Shown: positions 23,238 to 29,161 of the stretch, one piece after another | Position numbering within the stretch: the first letter of the stretch is position 1 | How the letters are laid out: every line of letters starts with the position of its first letter | IMG/VR virus record: IMGVR_UViG_3300047560_000243 | Coordinates: 1 to 29,334 of that record | Direction: 5' to 3' (one strand) | Source: a virus | DNA length: 29,334 bases | Program-made: the position numbers and the translations under genes | The notes under the pieces: generated by a model | Database searches by the model: none | The model's input: the letters and a program-made list of their open reading frames with translations, nothing else | What the model was told of the DNA's origin: nothing

Positions 23238-23705
23238 TTAGGTATACCAAATTTCATCGAAGCCTTCTTCCTTGGTTGGAGGCTCTGCTTCCAATTGTTG
23301 TGCCATTGATGACACAATCTCCCAAGGAATTTCTTTCCCTGGTCTTGACGCCAAACGTCTTTCCAACTCAGCAGTTGGTGGAGTCTTAAACACCACAGCG
23401 ATCTTGTAGTACTTCGGCAACATACGAATCTTCTTCGCACGTGTAGCTACAGTAGTTGATGTTTGATCCCAGATAACATCCAAGTTGTTTGCTTGGCAGA
23501 TCAATGCTTGGTTCGCCATCAACTTAACAGCGATAGGCATATACTCTTTGAACACCTCAGAGTAAGTTTTACCTTGCTCCTTAGCATACGCTTCCACGAA
23601 ACGATCAGTGGATACCACTGGGATGTCCTTAGCCCATACTTGGTTCTTAATCCAAGTGGACTTACCTGCTGCTGGAACACCAACCAATACATACAACTTG
23701 TTCAT
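23238..23705 (-). CDS. Polynucleotide-kinase-like P-loop kinase, no phosphatase domain (155 aa)
   Basis: Walker A is GVPAAGKST (9-17). VVSTDRFVEAYAKEQGKTYSEVF follows, matching the STDxxR acceptor-site region of T4 polynucleotide kinase, where the Asp activates the 5' hydroxyl. VIWDQTSTTVATRAKKIRML and the arginine-rich lid (ELERRLASRPGKEIPWEIV) also fit. The T4 enzyme (301 aa) has a C-terminal 3' phosphatase; that part is absent, so only 5' phosphorylation is expected. It lies downstream of DNA ligase in the same unit, consistent with a nucleic-acid end-repair role. It has an AGAGGGAA ribosome site. A role on other substrates cannot be excluded. Confidence 0.82.
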   Translation of the reverse strand: MNKLYVLVGVPAAGKSTWIKNQVWAKDIPVVSTDRFVEAYAKEQGKTYSEVFKEYMPIAVKLMANQALICQANNLDVIWDQTSTTVATRAKKIRMLPKYYKIAVVFKTPPTAELERRLASRPGKEIPWEIVSSMAQQLEAEPPTKEEGFDEIWYT

Positions 23706-23707
23706 TA

Positions 23708-24001
23708 CTATTCCCTCTGTTCACCTTCCTTTGTGAAGAAGGCTTTTATCTTTTGTTCGTCTGTCCATGAAGAACAGTAACTGGTATCAATATCGCATTG
23801 AGCCAGTGCTTCCTCAGTCGTCATCGTACGAGAAGAAACGATCTGCTCACCCAACCATTCCTGCGAGAACTCTTTGGCAGTACCCATTGTCACATCATCA
23901 AGAGCATACTCAGGATTGGACTTGGGTGCCTGCACCATATATCGCATACGGAAAGTAGAGATACAATCCACTAGCACCCATACTGTTTCTTCATTCTTCA
24001 T
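23708..24001 (-). CDS. Small phage hypothetical protein (97 aa)
   Basis: No family is recognised. It begins MKNEETVWVLVDCISTFRMRYMVQAP, a beta-hairpin-like region, and later has TMGTAKEFSQEWLGEQIVSSRTMTTEEALAQCD, a pattern resembling small phage proteins that handle sensory or antirestriction-like roles, none proven. Two Cys residues lie close together near the C-terminus (CDIDTSYC). The start overlaps the upstream gene by 11 nt, and the stop is 2 nt before the kinase ATG, so it is translated as part of this operon. Confidence 0.7.
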   Translation of the reverse strand: MKNEETVWVLVDCISTFRMRYMVQAPKSNPEYALDDVTMGTAKEFSQEWLGEQIVSSRTMTTEEALAQCDIDTSYCSSWTDEQKIKAFFTKEGEQRE

Positions 24002-24332
24002 ATTGAATCTCCATGAAGTTGGTTTCTGGTGGCATCAATTCCATAGTTGTATCTTTGGTTTGAGATACCTGAGTTTGAAAATCAGCATAGATGCTAGAAG
24101 TGTAACTACCCATACCATACAATTCCTTGTGACAGTAGTATATACTACCACTCGACCCATGGAACAGATAGTAGTCATCTTCCTGTTGAATGCTAGTCAC
24201 ACCACTGTTCAGTTTCCAACTATCTCCACGAGCGAAACCACCGTAGAAGGTAGCCAGAATCTTGTAGATAGTCTCACCGTTGCCGTACTTAAACTTCAGC
24301 ATGACCCAACGGTCTGGATTATAATTACTCAC
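23991..24332 (-). CDS. Small beta-rich hypothetical protein (113 aa, GTG start)
   Basis: A GTG start at 24332 is chosen because AAGGAAT lies 5-8 nt upstream and it overlaps the upstream stop by only 8 nt; a start at 24428 would overlap by about 100 nt. The protein reads as a compact mostly beta fold (WVMLKFKYGNGETIYKILATFYGGFARGDSWKLNSGV ... DDYYLFHGSSGSIYYCHKELYG), then a polar tail. The pattern is common in small conserved proteins of T4-like phages, but I do not recognise a named family and no catalytic motif is visible. Confidence 0.7.
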   Translation of the reverse strand: MSNYNPDRWVMLKFKYGNGETIYKILATFYGGFARGDSWKLNSGVTSIQQEDDYYLFHGSSGSIYYCHKELYGMGSYTSSIYADFQTQVSQTKDTTMELMPPETNFMEIQYEE

Positions 24333-24891
24333 GTTTATTCCTTGCTTGATACTCGGCTTCATGTTCATCGCACAGAGTACGAATCCATCCACCACCTCGT
24401 TGCTTACCTTTGTTACCGCAAGTCTCACATGTACGACCAGCCCAAGATTCAGCCATGATTACCATACCAAAGATACGTTCGTCTCCACCATCGTAGTAGA
24501 AGCGGAGTCCACCAAACTTCTCTTTGATTTGAGCGACACGAATCCACTCTACACGTTCAGTGATGCTATGTGGTGTTGCCATAATATCGTCCACACGTTC
24601 TTCATCCCAAGCACTTGGGTGTTTACCTTTACAGATAAACTTCAGAACAGCATCACGTCCCTTATCACGAGCACGATCTAGTCGCAGGTCATAGGCACGA
24701 GTATTACGACGCCACTTAGTGTAGCTATCAATCTGTCCGACAAGTGCTTCGATGATAGGATACCATCCTTCGCCGATAGCGAATCCGCCATAGCGTTGAT
24801 CTTCGCCAAAGTAGCGAGGATACTTCTCAGCCATCTTCTTAGCAAAGATGTCGTGTTGGCTTTCAGCTTGCCCAGTGATGTCGTCTGTCAT
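24325..24891 (-). CDS. Phage hypothetical protein with C-terminal zinc-finger-like motif (188 aa)
   Basis: The start at 24891 has GGGGA 7 nt upstream. The N-terminal half is helical with an aromatic core (FAKKMAEKYPRYFG, GFAIGEGWYPIIEALVGQIDSYTKWRR). A central segment IKEKFGGLRFYYDGGDERIFGMVIMAESWAGRTCETCG leads to a C-x2-C ... C-x2-H arrangement (CETCG ... LCDEH), probably binding zinc. I recall IKEKFGGLRFYY ... CExCG ... CxxC/H as a recurring conserved phage protein without assigned function. It overlaps the upstream gene by 29 nt and the downstream gene by 8 nt. Nucleic-acid or protein binding through the zinc site is plausible. Confidence 0.75.
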   Translation of the reverse strand: MTDDITGQAESQHDIFAKKMAEKYPRYFGEDQRYGGFAIGEGWYPIIEALVGQIDSYTKWRRNTRAYDLRLDRARDKGRDAVLKFICKGKHPSAWDEERVDDIMATPHSITERVEWIRVAQIKEKFGGLRFYYDGGDERIFGMVIMAESWAGRTCETCGNKGKQRGGGWIRTLCDEHEAEYQARNKRE

Positions 24892-25087
24892 ATTCAATCC
24901 CCAGTGATTTGTGAATCAGTTTATCTTTAATCATGTCAGGGATGGACATATATGGATACTCCAGAATGAACGGACAACCATCACCACCCCACTTATGTTC
25001 TTGGAAGAAGTTTCGAGCAACTGCGATGTCTGCTTTAGACCTCTCGTCGAAAAATCTCTTCTGTCGAATCAGCGTTTCTAAAATCAT
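24863..25087 (-). CDS. Small hypothetical protein (74 aa)
   Basis: The protein begins MILETLIRQKRFFDERSKADIAVARNFFQEHKWGGDGCPFILEYP. FFQEHKWGGDGCPFILEYPYMSIPDMIKDKLIH is a recognisable type of short phage protein, but no function is known. The ATG overlaps the ligase stop (ATGA), and AAGGAT lies just upstream, a good ribosome site. Its last ten codons overlap the next gene in another frame. The tight coupling supports it as a real gene. Confidence 0.7.
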   Translation of the reverse strand: MILETLIRQKRFFDERSKADIAVARNFFQEHKWGGDGCPFILEYPYMSIPDMIKDKLIHKSLGIEYDRRHHWAS

Positions 25088-26379
25088 TTAATATCCTTAC
25101 TTGAGTCAGCCACTTCTTTGTCATCACGAATCTCAAGAACGATTGGGAGGAACAAAGATTCTTCTCCAGCTTTATTCTTGATACGCATATTATACTTGAT
25201 AGCAGCGACTTTGCCAACTATTTCTTTACCAAGAGTCTTGCGTTGGTCATCGTTGAAACCAGAACCAGCACGAACCTTGATAACACCATCAGAAGATTCC
25301 AGCAGAATTGCACCAAGCATTCCTGCATACTTACCCGAACCTTCTTCAATACCCACGATCTTCAGATCGCATTCCAACTCACCCTTGAACTTAATCTGAG
25401 TCTTGGAGCGTTTGTTCTCCCAGACGCCAGTGATATCCTTCAAGATGATACCTTCTTGACCCATGGACAGATATCGTTCGAAGATTACATTGGCTTCTTC
25501 GATATTCTGCACAGTGTGCTTCTGCACCAAGTAAACTTTCTCAGGCTCATGTGACGCCAGCAGATTAGCCAGTGTTTCAATACGCTGAGAGTACGGAGTA
25601 CCACAGTAGCCATCAGCGAACTGGATGTAGGGAATGATATCCCATACAGTGGCACGAACCTTCGCTGCATCGGCTGCAGAGATTGTACCCTTGTTTGCTT
25701 TGTTCAGAATACCGTTACCAGTTTGACGATCCAGAATCATGTCACCTTCCATGACCAGAAGTTCTCCATCAAACACACAGTCGATTGGACCAGCCATCTT
25801 GATGAAGTCTTCTTCCAAGTTACCCAGCAGTTGAATCTCTTTACCGTTTCGGCTACGGAATTCGCACTTACCATCTCTGACGATAGCGTTGAAGCGCATC
25901 CCGTCCATCTTTAGTTGAACCATTGCTGGGAACGTGACCTTGTCCACCAGTTTTTGCTCGAATGGGCTGCACAACATGACTGGATATTCTGGCACCAAGC
26001 CACTCCACACTACGTTTGCGGTTGACGCTTGTACTCCACATTTAAGATCCTTCTGAATGATTCGCTCAATCACCTTAGCATTGTCAGATGAAACAGACTC
26101 CAGCATCATCTGAAGATAGCTGATGGCTGCATTGCCAGTAACTGTACGTGTGTACAAGTCATAGAAGGCTGGGAGAACTGCTTTAAGAGAAGCTGGATTG
26201 GATTGAGTGTTGGGTGTGTAAGCTGGAATCTTACGGATGTAGAACTGAGTGAACGGATCCAGAGCGAGGCGAACGACTTCTCGGAGAGTTGAGTCGTCCT
26301 TGTTGGCTTCTAGCTGATCAATCTTAAAGTTACGAGAAGAGTTAGCTGCAAGGCTGTCGAGGAAAGCATTGATGTTCAT
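25084..26379 (-). CDS. 30: ATP-dependent DNA ligase, T4 gp30-like (431 aa)
   Basis: Seals nicks in DNA during replication and repair. Motif I is KMDGMR (157-162), with Lys157 as the adenylated residue. Motif III is FDGELL (203-208), motif IV EGIILK (309-314) and motif V QIKFK (328-332), followed by an OB-fold domain (CDLKIVGIEEGSGKYAGMLGAILL ... KVRAGSGFND). An N-terminal helical domain of about 130 residues precedes the catalytic core. The length is close to T4 ligase (487 aa). The start overlaps the upstream 62-residue gene as ATGA and the stop overlaps the next gene as ATGA. Confidence 0.95.
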   Translation of the reverse strand: MNINAFLDSLAANSSRNFKIDQLEANKDDSTLREVVRLALDPFTQFYIRKIPAYTPNTQSNPASLKAVLPAFYDLYTRTVTGNAAISYLQMMLESVSSDNAKVIERIIQKDLKCGVQASTANVVWSGLVPEYPVMLCSPFEQKLVDKVTFPAMVQLKMDGMRFNAIVRDGKCEFRSRNGKEIQLLGNLEEDFIKMAGPIDCVFDGELLVMEGDMILDRQTGNGILNKANKGTISAADAAKVRATVWDIIPYIQFADGYCGTPYSQRIETLANLLASHEPEKVYLVQKHTVQNIEEANVIFERYLSMGQEGIILKDITGVWENKRSKTQIKFKGELECDLKIVGIEEGSGKYAGMLGAILLESSDGVIKVRAGSGFNDDQRKTLGKEIVGKVAAIKYNMRIKNKAGEESLFLPIVLEIRDDKEVADSSKDIK

Positions 26380-26564
26380 TTGTGTTTCAATTCCTTAAAT
26401 GTACGGTATCTCATGTCGAAGCGGATCGGTTGTTTGAACTTCTTGATCACGCCAGTGTCCACGTTGTAGAAGGCGACCATCTTCTCTTTGTTGTCGGTGA
26501 GAAGGTAAACGTGATTCGACACATTACCTACCCAGTCTTTAGTCGTTTCTTGGAATACTCTCAT
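26376..26564 (-). CDS. Small hypothetical protein, possibly from a leaderless mRNA (62 aa)
   Basis: The ATG at 26564 gives MRVFQETTKDWVGNVSNHVYL, a small beta-rich protein with repeating strands (HVYLLTDNKEKMVAFYNVDTGVIKKFKQPIRF). No family is recognised. The perfect -10 box TATAAT ends only 6 nt before this ATG, so the expected transcription start is at or near the start codon and no ribosome site fits between. The stop overlaps the ligase ATG (ATGA), so it may serve to couple ligase translation. Confidence 0.65.
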   Translation of the reverse strand: MRVFQETTKDWVGNVSNHVYLLTDNKEKMVAFYNVDTGVIKKFKQPIRFDMRYRTFKELKHK

Positions 26565-26570
26565 ACGATT

Positions 26571-26599
26571 ATTATACCCCAAACAGTCTTGCAAGACAA
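26571..26599 (-). promoter_or_regulatory. Strong sigma70-type promoter (TTGTCT-17 bp-TATAAT)
   Basis: The -35 TTGTCT (26594-26599) and -10 TATAAT (26571-26576) are 17 bp apart, with a spacer sharing TTGCAAGACTG with the promoter at 27086. It lies just after the TAA of the 78-residue gene. It should drive ligase, the small genes, dexA, polymerase and the oxygenase. Confidence 0.82.
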
Positions 26600-26602
26600 C
26601 AA

Positions 26603-26839
26603 TTAAATGCCAGCCTTGGACGGATACCCGATTGCAAAGCCAGACGAACCACCAGTGAACCCACGTGAAGTCTTACCAGACATTTTGGACTTGGGTGCTT
26701 TACGTGCTTTGACAGTCTCGATTGAACCACCACGTTTGAGGAACAGTTGCAGAGCCTTCTCACCTTCTTCACGGAGTTGAGACTTGGTCTTGACCGAAGT
26801 GTTATAGATTGTAGAAACCACAGAAGAAGTTTTAGTCAT
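26603..26839 (-). CDS. Small basic hypothetical protein (78 aa)
   Basis: The N-terminal half is a predicted helix (TKSQLREEGEKALQLFLKRGGSIETV) and the C-terminal half is disordered and basic, rich in Lys, Gly and Ser (KARKAPKSKMSGKTSRGFTGGSSGFAIGYPSKAG). The charge suggests binding to nucleic acid, but no family is recognised. An AAAGG site lies upstream. The -35 element of the next promoter starts a few bases after its stop codon. Confidence 0.7.
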   Translation of the reverse strand: MTKTSSVVSTIYNTSVKTKSQLREEGEKALQLFLKRGGSIETVKARKAPKSKMSGKTSRGFTGGSSGFAIGYPSKAGI

Positions 26840-26857
26840 GATATATTACCTTTCAGT

Positions 26858-27055
26858 TTAAAGAAAATCGTAAGAGGTTTCAGAGCCACACTTACCAAAA
26901 GCGAGAGCAGCAGTAACTTTTTCCCAGAGAGCATCGAACACTTCAGTAGCGATCTTGCTGTCAACAGTTTCAAGGAACAGAGTACCGTTGAAGAAGTAAG
27001 CAGGGGTATCGGTAACTTCAGACACCACAGACAAAACACGCTTTTCGTTAATCAT
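26858..27055 (-). CDS. Small hypothetical protein, first gene after an early-type promoter (65 aa)
   Basis: The protein begins MINEKRVLSVVSEVTDTPAYF and is a compact mixed alpha/beta sequence with one Cys. No family is recognised. Directly upstream is a near-consensus promoter and a GAAAGGG stretch. As the first gene of its transcript, it is likely made very early in infection; first-position small genes of T4-like phages are often host-takeover factors, but nothing in the sequence proves that here. Confidence 0.65.
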   Translation of the reverse strand: MINEKRVLSVVSEVTDTPAYFFNGTLFLETVDSKIATEVFDALWEKVTAALAFGKCGSETSYDFL

Positions 27056-27085
27056 TTAGAACCCTTTCTCAATCACAATAGAGTT

Positions 27086-27114
27086 ATTATACAGCAGTCT
27101 GCAATGAAAGGCAA
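27086..27114 (-). promoter_or_regulatory. Strong sigma70-type promoter (TTGCCT-17 bp-TATAAT)
   Basis: The -35 TTGCCT (27109-27114) and a perfect -10 TATAAT (27086-27091) are separated by 17 bp. It starts the unit after the terminator at 27188-27208 and lies about 30 nt before the ATG of the 65-residue gene. It is the best-isolated promoter in the window because the surrounding gap is non-coding. Confidence 0.88.
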
Positions 27115-27187
27115 CAACTATTTTCAATAACCCTACAGGTCTGAGGGGATTACTAGCCCTCTAGGAGACAGGGTCTGGAATGTGAAA

Positions 27188-27208
27188 AACCCTCTACGAG
27201 AGAGGGTT
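27188..27208 (-). terminator. Rho-independent terminator
   Basis: A perfect 8-bp stem AACCCTCT / AGAGGGTT with a 5-nt loop is followed on the minus strand by a run of T. It ends the transcript carrying the acetyltransferase and two small genes and isolates it from the promoter at 27086. Other GGG/CCC-rich inverted repeats flank it (27135-27175 and 27224-27236). Confidence 0.85.
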
Positions 27209-27223
27209 TGGAGGTCGTTTTTC

Positions 27224-27236
27224 GGGCTTCTAGCCC
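27224..27236 (-). other. Small GC-rich hairpin ahead of the terminator
   Basis: GGGCT / AGCCC with a 3-nt loop lies just after the stop of the 101-residue gene, before the main terminator. No U-tract follows on the minus strand, so it is unlikely to terminate by itself; it may shield the mRNA 3' end. Confidence 0.4.
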
Positions 27237-27242
27237 TGTAGA

Positions 27243-27548
27243 TTAGGGCATCTGGAGACCAGCTAGAGCCGAAGCTGGAGCGATCTGGATTCCCGTACCG
27301 AAAAGACGGTTATATTCGTTGACCATCTTCTGAGAAGGTTCACCGATCGAGGCGATGGAATTCTTCAATAGAGTGATGTTACCATCGGCGTATGGCATGT
27401 AAGGCATCAAAGCCAAGCCTACACCGTTTTCAGTTTGCTGCATGATGATAGTGGCAGGAGATTTCAACTCAATACTATCTGTTGAATGTTCAACTTGCTC
27501 AGCGATAAGTTCTTCACCGCTAATCAACTTCCATACTTTAATGCTCAT
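27243..27548 (-). CDS. Small conserved phage protein, Sm-like beta fold suspected (101 aa)
   Basis: The opening MSIKVWKLISGEELIAEQVEHS followed by SIELKSPATIIMQQ and LALMPYMPYADG resembles a recurrent marine-phage protein of the type K-L-x-S-G-E-E-x-I-A-E-V ... L-K-N-P. Its strand pattern is like Sm/Hfq folds, so RNA binding is possible but unproven. The C-terminus is Ala/Pro-rich. It starts with a TAATG overlap on the upstream gene and is the last gene before the terminator. Confidence 0.7.
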   Translation of the reverse strand: MSIKVWKLISGEELIAEQVEHSTDSIELKSPATIIMQQTENGVGLALMPYMPYADGNITLLKNSIASIGEPSQKMVNEYNRLFGTGIQIAPASALAGLQMP

Positions 27549-27754
27549 TATTTTTCCTCATTAACTAATTGTTCAATAAAATCTGCTGCTATGTTCTGGT
27601 CTACGAAAAATCTAATCAGTAGACATTCAGGATCAAAGTAGTTCTGTGCAACGACCATTACCTGTTTAGTTTTGTAAACAGATATCTTTAAGATCCATTC
27701 TCCACGGCGAACTGTGACGAACGAGATCATGTGTTGGGTAATCTTTGCTTTCAT
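27548..27754 (-). CDS. Small hypothetical protein (68 aa)
   Basis: A short alternating hydrophobic sequence (MISFVTVRRGEWILKISVYKTKQVMVVAQNYF) followed by a helix (FFVDQNIAADFIEQLVNEEK), suggesting a small beta-sheet plus helix. No family is recognised. The stop overlaps the next ATG as TAATG. The upstream gap is only 9 nt and contains TAGG as a weak ribosome site. Confidence 0.65.
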   Translation of the reverse strand: MKAKITQHMISFVTVRRGEWILKISVYKTKQVMVVAQNYFDPECLLIRFFVDQNIAADFIEQLVNEEK

Positions 27755-27763
27755 ACCTAGTAT

Positions 27764-28321
27764 TTAGGTACGATTACGTCTCCAGTAGAAGTCAAAGGCA
27801 TTGAAGTTGTTCTTGATGATCATATCATAGACAGCGATTCTATCCATGTAAGCATCCTTAACAATCGTCACTGGAGTTGCTGGTTCAATCTCTACAGTGG
27901 CGTCTGTCTCACCCTGCTCTGAAACGATAGTCATCTCGTTCTTGCGAGCAATGTGTCGCATGATTTGATTCTCGGTTAAGCAGTGCATGAAGACTTCTTT
28001 GATGCCCTGTGTACGTAACCATGTGACTGCTCGATCAAACATTTCCTGAGCGAGTCCGTGACCACGATACTTCTTATTGACTGAGCACCCCAGTTCAGCA
28101 TCACCCTTGTCGACTGCAGCATGGCAAGCAGCTACAATCTCTCCACCATCTTCACAACCGAACCATTTACAGTTGGTTTCAAATGATGAGTGGACGTAGT
28201 GTTCGATAAAATTGTCAGAGACCATACCACCAAAACGTAGGCGACGATCCTCACCTTCCAGAGTAAGAAGATGAGCAACAATTCTATCTTTGTCTAGTAC
28301 TGTAAGTTTTCTTGGTATCAT
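27764..28321 (-). CDS. GNAT-family N-acetyltransferase (185 aa)
   Basis: Contains the acetyl-CoA pyrophosphate-binding motif KYRGHGLA (84-91) after strand ELGCSVN, with the helix QEMFDRAVTWLRTQG and strand EVFMHCLTENQIMRHIARKN following, which is the standard GNAT core. The early region (RLRFGGMVSDNFIEHYV) recalls acetyltransferases of the RimI/Pat type. The substrate is unknown; protein lysine, N-terminus or antibiotic-like amines are all possible. It differs from the GNAT-like protein at 13895 and lacks the (S/G)LExF C-terminus. The start lies about 10 nt after the hsp20 terminator, with no clear ribosome site, which is odd for this genome. Confidence 0.85.
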   Translation of the reverse strand: MIPRKLTVLDKDRIVAHLLTLEGEDRRLRFGGMVSDNFIEHYVHSSFETNCKWFGCEDGGEIVAACHAAVDKGDAELGCSVNKKYRGHGLAQEMFDRAVTWLRTQGIKEVFMHCLTENQIMRHIARKNEMTIVSEQGETDATVEIEPATPVTIVKDAYMDRIAVYDMIIKNNFNAFDFYWRRNRT

Positions 28322-28330
28322 AATACTAAA

Positions 28331-28348
28331 AGGGAGCCGAAGCTCCCT
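28331..28348 (-). terminator. Rho-independent terminator with UUCG loop after hsp20
   Basis: A perfect AGGGAGC / GCTCCCT stem capped by TTCG is followed by TTTAG on the minus strand. The UUCG tetraloop is among the most stable RNA loops. It ends the hsp20 transcript and lies just 10 nt before the acetyltransferase start codon. Confidence 0.85.
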
Positions 28349-28352
28349 GTTC

Positions 28353-28829
28353 TTAGTCGTTTAAGAACTGTTTGCCACCAGCCTTGACTGGGACTTTCTT
28401 AGCTTTCTTTTCCTCTGGTACGAGTTGATCAAGAGCGATCTTCAAGACACCGTTGAAAAGTTCTGCATCCTTAACTTCATACTGGTCACCGATAGCCCAA
28501 GCACGTGTGAAAGCACGGTTTGCGATACCTTTGAACAAGTAGTCAGTACCCTCTGGCTCCACTGATTCAGAGTTGCCCTTAACGATTAGCTTACCACCGT
28601 CGATAGTGATGTCGATTTCGTTTTGTGCGAAACCAGCTACAGCAATCTCGATTGTGTAAGTGTTACCGTTCTTGCGAACATTGAATGGTGGGTAGTTAGG
28701 GATGTCTTTAGTCAAGTCGTCATGCAATTGCTGCATGCGTTTGAATTGGTCGTCAAAACCAACGAATACCTTATCAAAGTCTTTGAAAAGGTCTTGGCTA
28801 AAAAATGCAGGTACGAATGATTTCGTCAT
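28353..28829 (-). CDS. Hsp20 (IbpA-type) small heat-shock protein (158 aa)
   Basis: An alpha-crystallin domain spans about 45-140: YPPFNVRKNGNTYTIEIAVAGFAQNEIDITIDGGKLIVKG, then YLFKGIANRAFTRAWAIGDQYEVKDAELFNGVLKIAL, which fits the A-x-x-x-N-G-V-L signature (here AELFNGVLKI). The N-terminal arm is Phe-rich (SFVPAFFSQDLFKDFDKVF) as in IbpA. Hsp20 proteins hold unfolding proteins; several marine T4-like phages encode one, and roles in virion assembly or host stress have been suggested. The gene has an AGGAG site and lies alone between two terminators, so it has its own regulation; its promoter is not clear from the sequence. Confidence 0.95.
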   Translation of the reverse strand: MTKSFVPAFFSQDLFKDFDKVFVGFDDQFKRMQQLHDDLTKDIPNYPPFNVRKNGNTYTIEIAVAGFAQNEIDITIDGGKLIVKGNSESVEPEGTDYLFKGIANRAFTRAWAIGDQYEVKDAELFNGVLKIALDQLVPEEKKAKKVPVKAGGKQFLND

Positions 28830-28866
28830 TTTGTTTTCTCCTATTAAGCGAGTTAAGTTATAAAAT

Positions 28867-28887
28867 TATCTCCCCGAAGGCGAGATA
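28867..28887 (-). terminator. Intrinsic terminator with UUCG loop and bulged G
   Basis: On the minus strand, TATCTC-G-CC-TTCG-GG-GAGATA forms an 8-bp stem with one bulged G and a UUCG loop, followed by ATTTTA. It separates hsp20 from the upstream genes. Confidence 0.7.
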
Positions 28888-28889
28888 GT

Positions 28890-28981
28890 GCTGGTTACTT
28901 TATCCAGCGCCAACTACGAGTGGCAGTGCAATTGCTCGGACGCCTTTTGCCGTAGCGACAACGTGCCCTAAGGTGGGTTCT
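28890..28981 (-). other. Non-coding 92-nt stretch with hairpin; possible extra reading frame
   Basis: Between the 59-residue gene and the terminator. GCTGG / CCAGC (28890-28908, 9-nt loop) forms a hairpin right before the terminator. A frame offset from the 59-residue gene stays open through this region to a TAA near 28903 without an obvious start; it may be chance. I see no tRNA. Confidence 0.35.
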
Positions 28982-29161
28982 TTACTCAGCAGTTGCTTGA
29001 TCAGCCTTAGCTTCAGCCAACTGCTTTTCCAACTCGGCGACTTGTGGGTCACCTTGATGTTTAATCTTACCGATTAGGTTTGCAATTTCCTCGAAAGGGT
29101 GTTTGCTTAGCGAACGAAGAATAGTATTTACTTCTTGTACAGTCAAATCAAGTTTAATCAT
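28982..29161 (-). CDS. Small conserved phage hypothetical protein (59 aa)
   Basis: It begins MIKLDLTVQEVNTILRSLSK and continues FEEIANLIGKIKHQ, a pattern I recall from short proteins widespread in marine phages (L-D-L-T-V-x-x-V-N-x-I-L). A predicted coiled-coil C-terminus follows (QVAELEKQLAEAKADQA). Function is unknown. The ATG overlaps the upstream stop as ATGA, so it is probably translationally coupled. Confidence 0.75.
   Translation of the reverse strand: MIKLDLTVQEVNTILRSLSKHPFEEIANLIGKIKHQGDPQVAELEKQLAEAKADQATAE

Noticed and set aside
24333-24428. Longer start for the 113-aa protein
   Set aside because: It would overlap the zinc-finger coding end of the upstream gene by about 100 nt. 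The GTG at 24332 has a ribosome site and a short overlap.
27121-27242. CRISPR-like or tandem repeat of GGG/CCC-rich short units
   Set aside because: The units are inverted repeats of uneven size around a terminator with no regular spacing.
28890-28981. tRNA or small structured RNA gene
   Set aside because: No acceptor stem, T-loop GTTCRA motif or cloverleaf can be drawn; only one short hairpin is clear.
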